A DNA stretch of 64,000 bases from Paraburkholderia heleia NBRC 101817 (GCF_000739775.1 NZ_BBJH01000038.1:1-64000); one strand, 5' to 3'. Counted from the stretch's first letter, positions 1 through 8,785 are shown. The notes: a model not told the origin generated them from the sequence alone. Made by a program: numbers and translations.

Positions 1-27
1 CTGGGCAATCAGATCACTCGACGACAT
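1..27 (-). CDS. Start of an unidentified gene (partial, runs off the left edge)
   Basis: Only nine codons lie in the window, reading MSSSDLIAQ. The ATG is preceded on the minus strand by a purine-rich Shine-Dalgarno stretch (AAGGAAGAAG), and the gene begins 43 bases after the acyl-CoA dehydrogenase stop on the same strand, so it is probably its operon partner. The product cannot be named from nine residues. Confidence 0.5.
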
Positions 28-70
28 ATCTTCTTCCTTGCTTGCTAGCTGAGCGCTTCGAGTCGCCCGA

Positions 71-1861
71 TCAAAACTGCGCTTCGCTCAGCGCGAGCAC
101 GCCCGCGTCGCCCTTTGCGGCCAGAATCGACGTCTCGAGGCCGCCTGCCTGCGCGAGAATATGCTCGGCGTAGAACTGCGCGATCGCAATTTTCGCGCCG
201 TAAAATTCCGGGTCGTTCGCGAGTTCGCGTTGCGAGACGAGCAGCGCGCGCGCCATTTGCCACCCGCACAGCACGATGCCCGCGAGCCTGAGATACGGCA
301 CGCTGCCCGCGAACACCGCGTTCGGGTCGCGCTTGACGTTCTCAATCACGTAGTCGATGACGTTCGCGAGTGCGCGTGCCCCCTTCTCCAGTTGCTCGCG
401 CATCGATGCTGCCGCCGGGCCGCCGGTCTGGCCCAGTTCTTCAGCAGTCCCGGCGATCTCGCCCAGCAGCGCCTTCGCAACCGCGCCGCCGTCGCGCACC
501 GTCTTGCGGCCCACCAGGTCGTTTGCCTGGATCGCCGTGGTGCCTTCGTAGATGGCGAGAATGCGCGCGTCGCGGTAGTACTGGGCCGCCCCCGTTTCCT
601 CGATGAAGCCCATGCCGCCATGCACCTGGACGCCAAGGCTCGTCACTTCGTTGACCATTTCCGTGCTCCAGCCCTTCACGATCGGCACGAGGAATTCGTA
701 GATCGCGAGATTGCGCGCGCGCACTTCAGGGTCGGCATGGTAGTGAGCGTGGTCGCTATAGGCAGCGGCGACATACGCGAGCGAGCGAGCGCCCTCGGTC
801 ATCGCGCGCATCGAGGCGAGCATGCGGCGCACGTCAGGATGATGGATGATGGTCGCCGACTGCTTGAGCGAGCCGTCCACCGGGCGGCTCTGCACACGCT
901 CCTTCGCGTACGCCACCGCCTTCTGGTACGCGCTGTCCGCCACGCCCACGCCCTGCATGCCCACGCCAAAGCGCGCCGCGTTCATCATGATGAACATGTA
1001 TTCGAGGCCGCGGTTCTCCTCGCCCACCAGATAGCCGATCGCGCCGCCGTGGTCGCCGTACTGGAGCACGGCCGTCGGGCTCGCCTTGATGCCGAGCTTG
1101 TGTTCGATCGAAACGCAATGCACGTCGTTGCGCGCGCCGAGCGAACCGTCTTCGTTGACGAGGAACTTCGGCACGACGAACAGCGAAATGCCTTTCACGC
1201 CTTCGGGCGCGCCCGGCGTGCGCGCCAGCACGAGGTGAACGATGTTCTCCGCCATGTCGTGCTCGCCCCAGGTGATGAAGATCTTCGTGCCGAAGACCTT
1301 GTACGTACCGTCGCCTTGCGGTTCGGCGCGCGAGCGCACCAGCGCCAGGTCGGAGCCGGCCTGCGGCTCGGTAAGGTTCATCGTGCCGGTCCAGTCACCG
1401 GAGATGAGCTTCGGCACGTAGCGCGCCTTCAGTTCGTCGCTGCCTGCGGTAAGCAGCGCCTCGATGGCGCCGTCGGTAAGCAGCGGGCACAGCGCGAACG
1501 AGAGGTTCGCCGCGTTGAGCATTTCGATGCAAGGCGTAGCGATCAGCTTGGGCAGCGCCTGGCCGCCGAATTCGGACGGATGCTGCAGACCCTGCCAGCC
1601 GCCCTCGACATACTGGCGGAACGCCCCTGCAAAGCCAGGCGTCGCCGTGACCTCGCCGTCGCGCCAGCTGCTGGGCGCGCGGTCGCCTTCCACGTTCAGC
1701 GGCGCGATGACTTCGCCCGAGAGCTTCGCGCACTCGTCGAGCACGGCCTGCGCAGTGTCGATACCGGCATCTTCGAAACCCGGCAGGGTCGCGACGGCGT
1801 CGATGCCGGCCAGCTCTTTCAGCACGAACAGCATGTCCTTGACGGGGGCGTTGTAGCTCAT
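71..1861 (-). CDS. Acyl-CoA dehydrogenase
   Basis: A 596-residue FAD-dependent acyl-CoA dehydrogenase of the long class with an extra C-terminal domain, expected to oxidise an acyl-CoA to the 2-enoyl-CoA and pass electrons to ETF. Visible are the family core motifs MNLTEPQAGSDL (about residue 162, FAD/acyl contact), the TKIFITWGEHD segment, and the GGMGFIEETGAAQYYRDARI segment followed by IYEGTTAIQ near residue 440, typical of the C-terminal helical domain and flavin binding. The last ~150 residues match the acetyl-CoA-dehydrogenase C-terminal-like region found in this subfamily. Length is normal for Burkholderiaceae. Substrate chain length cannot be told. It sits downstream of an AraC gene on the same strand, which could control it, and just upstream of a further gene at the window edge. 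Confidence 0.95.
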   Translation of the reverse strand: MSYNAPVKDMLFVLKELAGIDAVATLPGFEDAGIDTAQAVLDECAKLSGEVIAPLNVEGDRAPSSWRDGEVTATPGFAGAFRQYVEGGWQGLQHPSEFGGQALPKLIATPCIEMLNAANLSFALCPLLTDGAIEALLTAGSDELKARYVPKLISGDWTGTMNLTEPQAGSDLALVRSRAEPQGDGTYKVFGTKIFITWGEHDMAENIVHLVLARTPGAPEGVKGISLFVVPKFLVNEDGSLGARNDVHCVSIEHKLGIKASPTAVLQYGDHGGAIGYLVGEENRGLEYMFIMMNAARFGVGMQGVGVADSAYQKAVAYAKERVQSRPVDGSLKQSATIIHHPDVRRMLASMRAMTEGARSLAYVAAAYSDHAHYHADPEVRARNLAIYEFLVPIVKGWSTEMVNEVTSLGVQVHGGMGFIEETGAAQYYRDARILAIYEGTTAIQANDLVGRKTVRDGGAVAKALLGEIAGTAEELGQTGGPAAASMREQLEKGARALANVIDYVIENVKRDPNAVFAGSVPYLRLAGIVLCGWQMARALLVSQRELANDPEFYGAKIAIAQFYAEHILAQAGGLETSILAAKGDAGVLALSEAQF

Positions 1862-2030
1862 GATCGGTCCTTCCAGTCACTCAGGGTCAAATTGGATGCG
1901 CCGCCGGGCCAGGCTTGCCTGGGTGGCCACCTTGCGGCAGTACAGGAGGGATCGTAGCGCCAATGGGCCGCGAAACCACTGTCCAAACCGGACCACATGG
2001 TGACAATTCTAGCCACGCTGTCGGCTGCCG

Positions 2031-2053
2031 CGCCCACCCTTCATGGGTGGGCG
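2031..2053 (-). terminator. Hairpin after the AraC gene
   Basis: A perfect 9-bp stem (CGCCCACCC / GGGTGGGCG) with a five-base loop lies 25 bases past the AraC stop codon. There is no clean T-run, so it may be a weak intrinsic terminator separating the regulator from the acyl-CoA dehydrogenase. The rest of the 216-bp gap holds no gene that I can see. Confidence 0.4.
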
Positions 2054-2077
2054 TCGTCACTTTGTGCCCGCCGACGC

Positions 2078-3082
2078 TCAGCCGCGCCGGCGGTAAGTGC
2101 CAGGCGTGCTGCCCGTCCAGTGGCGAAAGGCGCGGTGAAAGGCGCTGGGGTCATCGAAACCCAGATCGCCGCCAATGGCCGCGATCGTGTCCTGGGTGTC
2201 GGTGAGGCGCTGGATCGCCACGTCGCGGCGCAGTTCGTCCTTGAGCGCCTGGAACGTGGTCTCCTCCGCGGCGAGGCGCCGGCAGAGCGTGCGCACCGAA
2301 CAGTGCAGGCTGTCGGCCGCCGCTTCGATGGTCGGCAGATCGGGCAGTTGCGCAGCCAGGTACTGGCGCACGTTGTGGCTCACGAGCTGCTCACTGAAGG
2401 TCTCGAAGATCCAGTCGCCGGGCGAGCGCGCGAGAAACGCGCGCAGGTTGCGCTTGCTCTGCCGGATCGGCATGTCGAAATAGGCAGCGCTAAAGCGCAT
2501 CAGCGTGGCTTCGCAGCCGAAACGCACAGGACCTGAGAAGAAATAGCGGTGATCGAGCGCGTGCGGAGGCTGCGCGCAGGCGAAATCGACTTGCAGGAGC
2601 GGAATGCGCTGGCCGATCAGCCAGGACGACACGCCATGCGCGAGCTTGAGCATCAGCTCCTGGCCGAGCGGCCCGATCGCTCCGTATGCCGGGTTGGCGC
2701 GTAATGCCACCTGGGCTACGAGCCCCTGGCGGCGCGATTCGAGCCGGAAATCGTCGAGCACGATGTGGAAGAACTGGTCGAAGCGGTGCAGCGCCGTTTC
2801 GAGGTTGCGCGCATCGAGCAGGCTCAGGCAGAGAAACTTGAGCGTGCCGCTGCGCAGCGGCCGGCTGAAGATGCCGGGCATCTCGTCGTCGAGTTCGATG
2901 GCGAGCGTCTGGTAGAGCGTGGAGAACTGCTCTTCCGTGACGCGGCCGCCAGGCCTCGCGAGCAGTTCCAGCGCGATGCCCGCCTCGTTGAGATAGCGGC
3001 GGATCACGGCAGGCTCGGCGCCCGCGCCGGCGAGAAAGCCGTTGACGAGCGAGATGGGAACGGTAGCGCTAGGCGATGGCAT
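2078..3082 (-). CDS. AraC-family transcriptional regulator
   Basis: A 334-residue AraC/XylS regulator. The N-terminal ~200 residues resemble the arabinose-binding/dimerisation type domain found in OruR-like regulators (for example the YGAIGPLGQELMLK and FACAQPPHALDHRYFF stretches), and the last ~90 residues form the double helix-turn-helix, with LPTIEAAADSLHCSVRTLCRRL as first helix pair and IAAIGGDLGFDDPSAFHRAF as the conserved second. The reading frame is open 98 codons further upstream, but the start MPSPSATV fits the family length. Two roles are plausible: control of the acyl-CoA dehydrogenase operon downstream on the same strand, or of the divergent arcDABC operon 760 bp away, since OruR-type proteins answer to ornithine in Pseudomonas. 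The sequence does not decide between them. Confidence 0.92.
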   Translation of the reverse strand: MPSPSATVPISLVNGFLAGAGAEPAVIRRYLNEAGIALELLARPGGRVTEEQFSTLYQTLAIELDDEMPGIFSRPLRSGTLKFLCLSLLDARNLETALHRFDQFFHIVLDDFRLESRRQGLVAQVALRANPAYGAIGPLGQELMLKLAHGVSSWLIGQRIPLLQVDFACAQPPHALDHRYFFSGPVRFGCEATLMRFSAAYFDMPIRQSKRNLRAFLARSPGDWIFETFSEQLVSHNVRQYLAAQLPDLPTIEAAADSLHCSVRTLCRRLAAEETTFQALKDELRRDVAIQRLTDTQDTIAAIGGDLGFDDPSAFHRAFRHWTGSTPGTYRRRG

Positions 3083-3385
3083 GCGTTGACGATGGGAGGC
3101 CGCGAAAACGGACGGACATAGGTGTGCGCCCGCGCGCCATTCTAAATCGGCACGGCCGAAATCACCTGGCCGCCGCCCCTCGTGCCCGCAAACGCTGCAA
3201 ACCACGCGAGACTTTCCGGATGGGCCATGGCGTGCGGACCGGCCGCCTTCCCGCGCGTTGCCCAGCCACTTCATGAACCGGGTAATGCGCGCGGATTCGA
3301 CTCGCCGCGGCGCCGGAATCCGGGAAGGTGTCCAATCGCATTTGCAGGCGACGATGTCCGTTAACATCGCGCGCAATGAGACCTT

Positions 3386-3399
3386 GTGATTATTGTCAA
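3386..3399. promoter_or_regulatory. Candidate FNR/ANR box, upstream copy
   Basis: GTGAT-TATT-GTCAA differs from the consensus TTGAT-N4-ATCAA at two positions and keeps the TGA-N6-TCA core. Anaerobic control by FNR/ANR-type proteins is well known for arginine deiminase operons in pseudomonads; its use here is inferred. It overlaps the palindrome at 3399-3416 by one base. Confidence 0.4.
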
Positions 3400-3416
3400 T
3401 GTTTCGAACGAAACAT
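3399..3416. promoter_or_regulatory. Operator-like perfect palindrome
   Basis: ATGTTTCG-AA-CGAAACAT is an inverted repeat with two identical 8-bp arms. The shape recalls DeoR/GlpR-type or TetR-type operators. No matching regulator gene is in the window apart from the AraC gene, and AraC proteins normally bind direct repeats, so the binding protein is unknown. Confidence 0.45.
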
Positions 3417-3464
3417 GTAATTGAACACTTACGCGCGATCGATATTTTCGCCTCCCGGTTTAAT

Positions 3465-3506
3465 TTGAGATAAATCAGGATTCACATGCCGGTTGTCCTG
3501 CAAAAT
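3465..3506 (+). promoter_or_regulatory. Candidate FNR-dependent arc promoter
   Basis: TTGAG-ATAA-ATCAG (3465-3478) keeps TTGA-N6-TCA of the FNR/ANR box. Centred at about 3471.5, it would sit at -41.5 for a start near 3513, the classic class II position, and CAAAAT at 3501-3506 (four of six matches to TATAAT) is where the -10 should be. This is inference from spacing and match only. Confidence 0.4.
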
Positions 3507-3842
3507 AGATCGAACCGCTTATTTACCTTGCGCCGCGCAATGTCTGGTTTGCCGGGAAAGTCCGGCGCATGGCCTGTTCCATACGCAACTGGCATAACGA
3601 TCGTCATAAAACTGCAATCCATTGACGCCTTTAATTTGACTAATTCCCGTCGATTCACCGCCCTCTATCGGACCAAAGTCTTATTGCCAGATTGTGCGCC
3701 CCATATCAGATTGAGCGCGTAGCGGCACGGGTTCCGCTCTCGCGGCATGTGATCCGCGCTGCAGATTCAGGCACAAGCAAATTGACGGCTTGGCGCGCAG
3801 CGCGAGATCTGCGACCCAACCGGCTCGTACAGGAGACCGCGC

Positions 3843-5324
3843 ATGTCCGAATCGACGTCCACGCCTCAGCCCGCTGCCAAGCCCGATAGCGCCGCCACGC
3901 CAGCCGCCGCCAACAGGCTTCGCCTCGGCGCCCTCACTGCCCTCGTCGTGGGCTCGATGGTGGGCGGCGGTATCTTCTCGCTGCCGCAAAACATGGCTGC
4001 CAGCGCCGACGCCGGCGCGGTGCTGATCGGCTGGGCGATCACCGCGGTCGGCATGCTCATGCTCGCCTTCGTGTTCCAGTCGCTGGCCATACGCAAGCCC
4101 GAACTCGACGGCGGCGTCTACGCTTTCGCGAAAGCCGGCTTCGGCGACTACATGGGCTTCGGCTCGGCATGGGGCTACTGGATTAGCGCGTGGCTCGGCA
4201 ACGTCGGCTACTTCGTTCTCCTGTTCAGCACGCTCGGCTACTTCTTCCCGGTGTTCGGCGAGGGCAACACGCCGCTCTCCATCATCTGCGCCTCGGTACT
4301 GCTCTGGGCGCTGCATTTTCTCGTGCTGCGGGGCATCAAGGAGGCCGCGATCGTCAACCAGATCACCACGGTCGCGAAGCTGGTGCCGCTGTGCCTCTTC
4401 ATCATCATCTGCGCGTTTGCATTCCGCTCCAGCACCTTCACGGCCGACGTCTGGGGACAAATGAATCCCAAGCTCGGCAGCGTGACGAACCAGGTCCGCG
4501 GCATGATGCTCGTGACCGTGTGGGTGTTCATCGGCATTGAAGGCGCGAGCATCTTCTCCGCACGCGCGGAAAAGCGCAGCGATGTCGGCAAGGCCACGGT
4601 CATCGGTTTTGTCGGCGTGCTGCTCCTGCTCGTGCTCGTGAACGTGCTGTCGCTCGGCGTGCTCACGCAGCCGAAGCTGGCGGCCCTGCAGAACCCATCG
4701 ATGGCGGGCGTGCTCGAAAACGTGGTCGGCCACTGGGGTGCGATTCTCATCAGCGTGGGGCTCGTCGTGTCGCTCGCGGGTGCCCTGCTCTCGTGGGTGC
4801 TGCTGTGCGCCGAAATCATCTTTTCGGCTGCGCGGGACCACACGATGCCAAACTTCCTGCGCAAGGAAAACGCCAGGCACGTGCCGGCCAACGCGCTGTG
4901 GCTCACGAACGGCATGGTGCAGATATTCCTCGTCATCACGCTGTTCTCGAAGGGCACGTATCTCTCGCTCATCTATCTCGCGACTTCGATGATCCTGCTG
5001 CCCTACTTCTGGTCGGCAGCCTACGCCTTTCTGCTCGCGCTGCGCGGCGAAACGTATGAGATCGACAGCGGCGAGCGCAACAAGGACCTCGTCATCGCGG
5101 GCATCGCCGTGATCTACGCGATCTGGCTGATTTATGCCGGCGGCCTCAAATATGTGCTGCTCTCCGCGTTGCTCTACGCGCCAGGCGTCGTGCTGTTCGC
5201 GCGCGCAAAACGCGAGGTCGGCCAGCCCGTGTTCACCAACATCGAGAAGTTCATTTTCGCCGCTGTGCTGATTGGCGCATTGCTGGCGGCTTTCGGCCTG
5301 TACAAGGGCTTTCTCACCCTCTGA
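3843..5324 (+). CDS. arcD: Arginine:ornithine antiporter
   Basis: A 493-residue inner-membrane transporter of the APC family that exchanges external arginine for ornithine made by the arginine deiminase pathway. The N-terminal ~25 residues are polar, then about 12-13 hydrophobic segments follow. The first carries GSMVGGGIFSLP (residues 37-48), the glycine-rich unwound helix that binds substrate in APC transporters. The start has a good ribosome site (CAGGAGA) nine bases upstream. It is the first gene of arcDABC, with arcA starting 16 bases after its stop. The operon order fixes the assignment more firmly than the sequence alone would, since other basic amino acid/polyamine antiporters look similar. 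Confidence 0.95.
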   Translation: MSESTSTPQPAAKPDSAATPAAANRLRLGALTALVVGSMVGGGIFSLPQNMAASADAGAVLIGWAITAVGMLMLAFVFQSLAIRKPELDGGVYAFAKAGFGDYMGFGSAWGYWISAWLGNVGYFVLLFSTLGYFFPVFGEGNTPLSIICASVLLWALHFLVLRGIKEAAIVNQITTVAKLVPLCLFIIICAFAFRSSTFTADVWGQMNPKLGSVTNQVRGMMLVTVWVFIGIEGASIFSARAEKRSDVGKATVIGFVGVLLLLVLVNVLSLGVLTQPKLAALQNPSMAGVLENVVGHWGAILISVGLVVSLAGALLSWVLLCAEIIFSAARDHTMPNFLRKENARHVPANALWLTNGMVQIFLVITLFSKGTYLSLIYLATSMILLPYFWSAAYAFLLALRGETYEIDSGERNKDLVIAGIAVIYAIWLIYAGGLKYVLLSALLYAPGVVLFARAKREVGQPVFTNIEKFIFAAVLIGALLAAFGLYKGFLTL

Positions 5325-5340
5325 TTCGAGGAGTCTCATG

Positions 5341-6597
5341 ATGAGTACGGACACTGTCGCCTTCGGCGTCAATTCCGAGGCAGGCAAGCTGCGCAAGGTC
5401 ATGGTATGCGCGCCGGGCCTCGCGCATCAACGCCTCACCCCCAGCAACTGCGACGAGCTGCTTTACGACGACGTGATCTGGGTCAGCCAGGCGAAGCGCG
5501 ACCACTTCGACTTCGTGACCAAGATGCGCGAGCGCGGCGTGGACGTCCTCGAGATGCACAATCTGCTCACGGAAACGGTGCAACACCCCGAAGCGCTCAA
5601 GTACATTCTCGATCGCAAGGTTCGCCCCGAGACCGTGGGCGTGTCGCTCGCCGGCGAGGTGCGCAGCTGGCTCGAAGGGCTCGAGCCGCGCAAGACCGCG
5701 GAATTCCTCATTGGCGGCGTGGTTGCCGAAGATATTCCGGATACCGAACAAAGCAAGATCCTCAAGGAATTTCGCCGTTATCTGGGCTATTCGAGCTTCG
5801 TGCTCGCGCCGCTGCCCAACAGCACCTTTACGCGCGACACGACCTGCTGGATCTATGGCGGTGTAACGCTCAACCCGATGTACTGGCCGGCGCGCCGCCA
5901 GGAAACGCTGCTCACCACGGCCATCTACCGGTATCACCCCGATTTCGCGGGCAAGGACTTCCAGGTGTGGTACGGCGACCCCGACGAGGACCATGGCGCG
6001 GCCACGCTCGAAGGCGGCGACGTGATGCCGATCGGCAACGGCGTCGTGCTGATCGGCATGGGCGAGCGCACGAGCCGCCAGGCGATCGGCCGCCTCGCGC
6101 AGAACATCTTCGCCAAGGGCGGCGCCGAGCGCATCGTCGTGGCGGGCCTGCCCAAGTCGCGCGCGGCCATGCACCTCGACACGGTGTTCAGCTTCTGCGA
6201 CCGCGACCTCGTGACGATCTTCCCCGAAGTGGTCGACGAGATCGTGCCGTTCTCGATTCGCCCCGACGACAAGAGCCCTTCGAAGCTCGACCTGCGCCGC
6301 GAGGAAAAGCCCTTCGTGGACGTCGTGGCCGAGGCGCTGGGTTTGAAGAGCCTGCGCATCGTCGAGACCGGCGGCAACGCGTTCGCGGCAGAGCGCGAGC
6401 AATGGGACGACGGCAACAACGTGGTGTGCGTCGAGCCCGGCGTCGTGATTGGCTATGACCGCAACACCTATACGAATACGTTGCTGCGCAAGGCCGGCGT
6501 GGAGGTCATCACGATCACGGCGAGCGAACTGGGCCGCGGGCGCGGCGGCGGCCACTGCATGACCTGCCCGATCATCCGCGACGCCGTCGATCTCTGA
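5341..6597 (+). CDS. arcA: Arginine deiminase
   Basis: Hydrolyses arginine to citrulline and ammonia, first step of the arginine deiminase pathway in the cytoplasm. At 418 residues it has the length of the Pseudomonas enzyme. Visible catalytic features are FTRD (substrate guanidinium Asp), LEGGDVMPIG (Glu/Asp), MHLDTVFSF (His) and the nucleophile in GGGHCMTCPI, which falls at Cys406, the position known in P. aeruginosa ArcA. Two ATGs are adjacent at 5338 and 5341; the CGAGGAG ribosome site at 5327-5333 is better spaced for the second, giving MSTDTVAFG. It is cotranscribed with arcD and arcB by spacing (49 bases to arcB). Confidence 0.97.
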   Translation: MSTDTVAFGVNSEAGKLRKVMVCAPGLAHQRLTPSNCDELLYDDVIWVSQAKRDHFDFVTKMRERGVDVLEMHNLLTETVQHPEALKYILDRKVRPETVGVSLAGEVRSWLEGLEPRKTAEFLIGGVVAEDIPDTEQSKILKEFRRYLGYSSFVLAPLPNSTFTRDTTCWIYGGVTLNPMYWPARRQETLLTTAIYRYHPDFAGKDFQVWYGDPDEDHGAATLEGGDVMPIGNGVVLIGMGERTSRQAIGRLAQNIFAKGGAERIVVAGLPKSRAAMHLDTVFSFCDRDLVTIFPEVVDEIVPFSIRPDDKSPSKLDLRREEKPFVDVVAEALGLKSLRIVETGGNAFAAEREQWDDGNNVVCVEPGVVIGYDRNTYTNTLLRKAGVEVITITASELGRGRGGGHCMTCPIIRDAVDL

Positions 6598-6646
6598 GCG
6601 TCGCCACTTATGCGCATTCCCACTGCATTCGCAACGGAGAAACGAC

Positions 6647-7657
6647 ATGGCTTTTAACCTGCGCAACCGCAGCCTGCTTAGTCTGATCCATCACAGCAAC
6701 CGCGAGTTGCGTTATCTGCTCGACCTCTCGCGCGACCTCAAGCGTGCCAAGTACACGGGCACCGAGCAGCAGCACCTCAAGGGCGTCAACATTGCGCTGA
6801 TCTTCGAAAAGACCTCCACGCGCACGCGCTGCGCATTCGAGGTCGCGGCCTACGATCAAGGCGCGAACGTCACCTATATCGATCCGACCTCTTCGCAGAT
6901 CGGCCACAAGGAGAGCATGAAGGACACGGCGCGCGTGCTGGGCCGCATGTACGACGCGATCGAGTACCGCGGCTTCAAGCAGGAGATCGTCGAGGAACTG
7001 GCGAAGTTCGCCGGCGTGCCGGTGTTCAACGGACTGACGGACGAGTACCACCCCACGCAAATGCTCGCCGACGTGCTCACCATGCGCGAGCATTCGGACA
7101 AGCCGCTCACGCAGATCAGCTACGCGTATCTCGGCGACGCGCGCAACAACATGGGCAACTCGCTCCTGCTCGTCGGCGCGAAGCTCGGCATGGACGTGCG
7201 CATCGCGGCGCCGAAGTCGCTCTGGCCGCATGACGATCTCGTCGCCGACTGCAAGAAGTTCGCCGAGGAAAGCGGCGCGCGCATTCTGCTGACCGAGGAC
7301 CCCAAGGCCGCCGTCAAGGACGTGGATTTCGTGCACACCGACGTATGGGTCTCGATGGGCGAGCCGATGGAGGCGTGGGGCGAACGCATCAAGGCGCTGC
7401 TGCCCTATCAGGTGAACATGGCGCTCATGAAGGCGAGCGGCACGCCGCATACGCGCTTCATGCACTGCCTGCCCGCCTTCCACAACAGCGAGACGGTGAT
7501 CGGCAAGCAGATCGCCGACAAGTATCCGGAGCTCAAGGGCGGTGTCGAGGTCACGGAGGAAGTGTTCGAGTCGCCGCTGAATCTGGCCTTCGAACAGGCG
7601 GAAAACCGCATGCACACGATCAAGGCAATTCTCGTTTCGACGCTCGCCGACATTTGA
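6647..7657 (+). CDS. arcB: Ornithine carbamoyltransferase, catabolic
   Basis: Converts citrulline and phosphate to ornithine and carbamoyl phosphate in the catabolic direction. The 336 residues contain the carbamoyl-phosphate loop STRTR (57-61), the HPTQMLAD motif near residue 140, and the HCLPAFHN motif near residue 275 whose Cys contacts ornithine. Sequence alone does not separate catabolic from anabolic enzymes, but the position between arcA and arcC does. The stop is followed by a 106-base gap before arcC. Confidence 0.96.
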   Translation: MAFNLRNRSLLSLIHHSNRELRYLLDLSRDLKRAKYTGTEQQHLKGVNIALIFEKTSTRTRCAFEVAAYDQGANVTYIDPTSSQIGHKESMKDTARVLGRMYDAIEYRGFKQEIVEELAKFAGVPVFNGLTDEYHPTQMLADVLTMREHSDKPLTQISYAYLGDARNNMGNSLLLVGAKLGMDVRIAAPKSLWPHDDLVADCKKFAEESGARILLTEDPKAAVKDVDFVHTDVWVSMGEPMEAWGERIKALLPYQVNMALMKASGTPHTRFMHCLPAFHNSETVIGKQIADKYPELKGGVEVTEEVFESPLNLAFEQAENRMHTIKAILVSTLADI

Positions 7658-7763
7658 GCGCCACCGCTTGACGGCGCGCGTGCGCCGCGCAGCCGGGTTG
7701 CAAACCTGGCAACGCGGCGCATGCGCTCCGCTTCACCGACACGCATTACCGTGGGAGTCAGAC

Positions 7764-8693
7764 ATGCGAATCGTGATTGCGCTTGGCGGCAACGCGCTGC
7801 TGCGGCGCGGCGAGCCGATGACGGCGGAGAACCAGCGCGAGAACGTGCGCCTCGCGGCCACCCAGATCGCGCAGATCGCGCAGGGCAACGAACTGGTGAT
7901 CGCCCACGGCAACGGGCCGCAGGTCGGCCTGCTCGCGCTGCAGGGCGAGGCCTACAAGGACGTGCCGGGCTACCCGCTCGACGTGCTCGGCGCGCAGACC
8001 GAGGGCATGATCGGCTACATGATCGAGCAGGAACTCGGCAATCTCCTGCCGTACGAGGTGCCCTTCGCGACGATCCTCACCCAGGTCGAAGTGGATGCGA
8101 ACGATCCGGCGTTCCAGCATCCGAGCAAGCCGATCGGCCCGGTCTACACGAAGGAGCAGGCGGATAAACTCGCCGCCGAGCGCGGCTGGGCCATCGCCCC
8201 GGACGGCGACAAGTTCCGCCGTGTCGTGGCGAGCCCGCGGCCGAAGCACATCTTCGAGATCCGCCCCGTGAAATGGCTGCTGGAGCGCGGCACGATCGTG
8301 ATTTGCGCGGGCGGCGGCGGCATTCCCACGCTCTACGGCGAAGGCCACAAGCTGGGCGGCGTGGAGGCCGTGATCGACAAGGATCTGTGCTCCGCCCTGC
8401 TCGCGCAGGAGCTGGAGGCCGACATGCTCATCATCGCCACCGACGTGAACGCCGCGTACATCGACTGGAGCAAGCCGTCGCAAAAGGCGATTGCGAGCGC
8501 GCATCCCGACGAACTCGAGAAGCTGGGTTTCGCGGCCGGGTCGATGGGGCCGAAGGTCATGGCGGCCGCGGAGTTCGCACGCAACACCGGCAAGGATGCG
8601 GTGATCGGCGCGCTCGCCGATATCGTGGCGATTACCCAGGGCAAGGCGGGCACACGCGTGAGCACGCAGAGGCCAGGCTTGATCCTCTATTGA
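7764..8693 (+). CDS. arcC: Carbamate kinase
   Basis: Transfers phosphate from carbamoyl phosphate to ADP, yielding the ATP of the arginine deiminase pathway. The 309-residue protein has the amino-acid-kinase fold signatures LGGNALLRRG at the N-terminus (residues 6-15) and AHGNGPQVGLLALQ near residue 50, plus the GGGGIPT segment and the IDKDLCSALLA helix. The frame is open upstream to 7668, but ATG 7764 with GGGAGTC before it gives the family's usual N-terminus. Last gene of the operon; a short hairpin with a 7-bp stem overlaps its stop (8692-8712), and a stronger terminator follows. Confidence 0.97.
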   Translation: MRIVIALGGNALLRRGEPMTAENQRENVRLAATQIAQIAQGNELVIAHGNGPQVGLLALQGEAYKDVPGYPLDVLGAQTEGMIGYMIEQELGNLLPYEVPFATILTQVEVDANDPAFQHPSKPIGPVYTKEQADKLAAERGWAIAPDGDKFRRVVASPRPKHIFEIRPVKWLLERGTIVICAGGGGIPTLYGEGHKLGGVEAVIDKDLCSALLAQELEADMLIIATDVNAAYIDWSKPSQKAIASAHPDELEKLGFAAGSMGPKVMAAAEFARNTGKDAVIGALADIVAITQGKAGTRVSTQRPGLILY

Positions 8694-8745
8694 GGCCGGC
8701 CTGTTCGGCCTCGGAGCGGGCGCCTCGAAACGGTGCCTGAAAATG

Positions 8746-8785
8746 CAGGGCGCGCACCGCGGGCGAAGCCGCGGTGCGCGCCCTG
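8746..8785. terminator. Strong bidirectional terminator between arcC and the RRM gene
   Basis: The arms 8746-8762 and 8769-8785 are perfectly complementary over 17 bp with a six-base loop (GCGAAG). It lies between two convergent genes and can serve both. The T-runs are short, so the stem would do most of the work. Confidence 0.75.

Larger units (their letters stand above)
3083..3842. other. 760-bp divergent intergenic region between the AraC gene and arcD
   Basis: No convincing gene lies here. The middle part (about 3361-3720) is clearly richer in A and T than its surroundings, as expected of a control region. It contains two FNR/ANR-like sites, an 18-bp perfect palindrome and a possible -10 element, listed separately. 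If transcription of arcD starts near 3513, the mRNA leader would be about 330 bases long. Confidence 0.7.

Noticed and set aside
3486..3722. A 78-codon frame in the arcD leader
   Set aside because: No ribosome site, no recognisable domain, and it overlaps the AT-rich control region.
3681..5402. A 573-codon open frame antisense to arcD
   Set aside because: Composition is His/Glu/Arg-rich with no domain, and arcD on the other strand is a certain gene.
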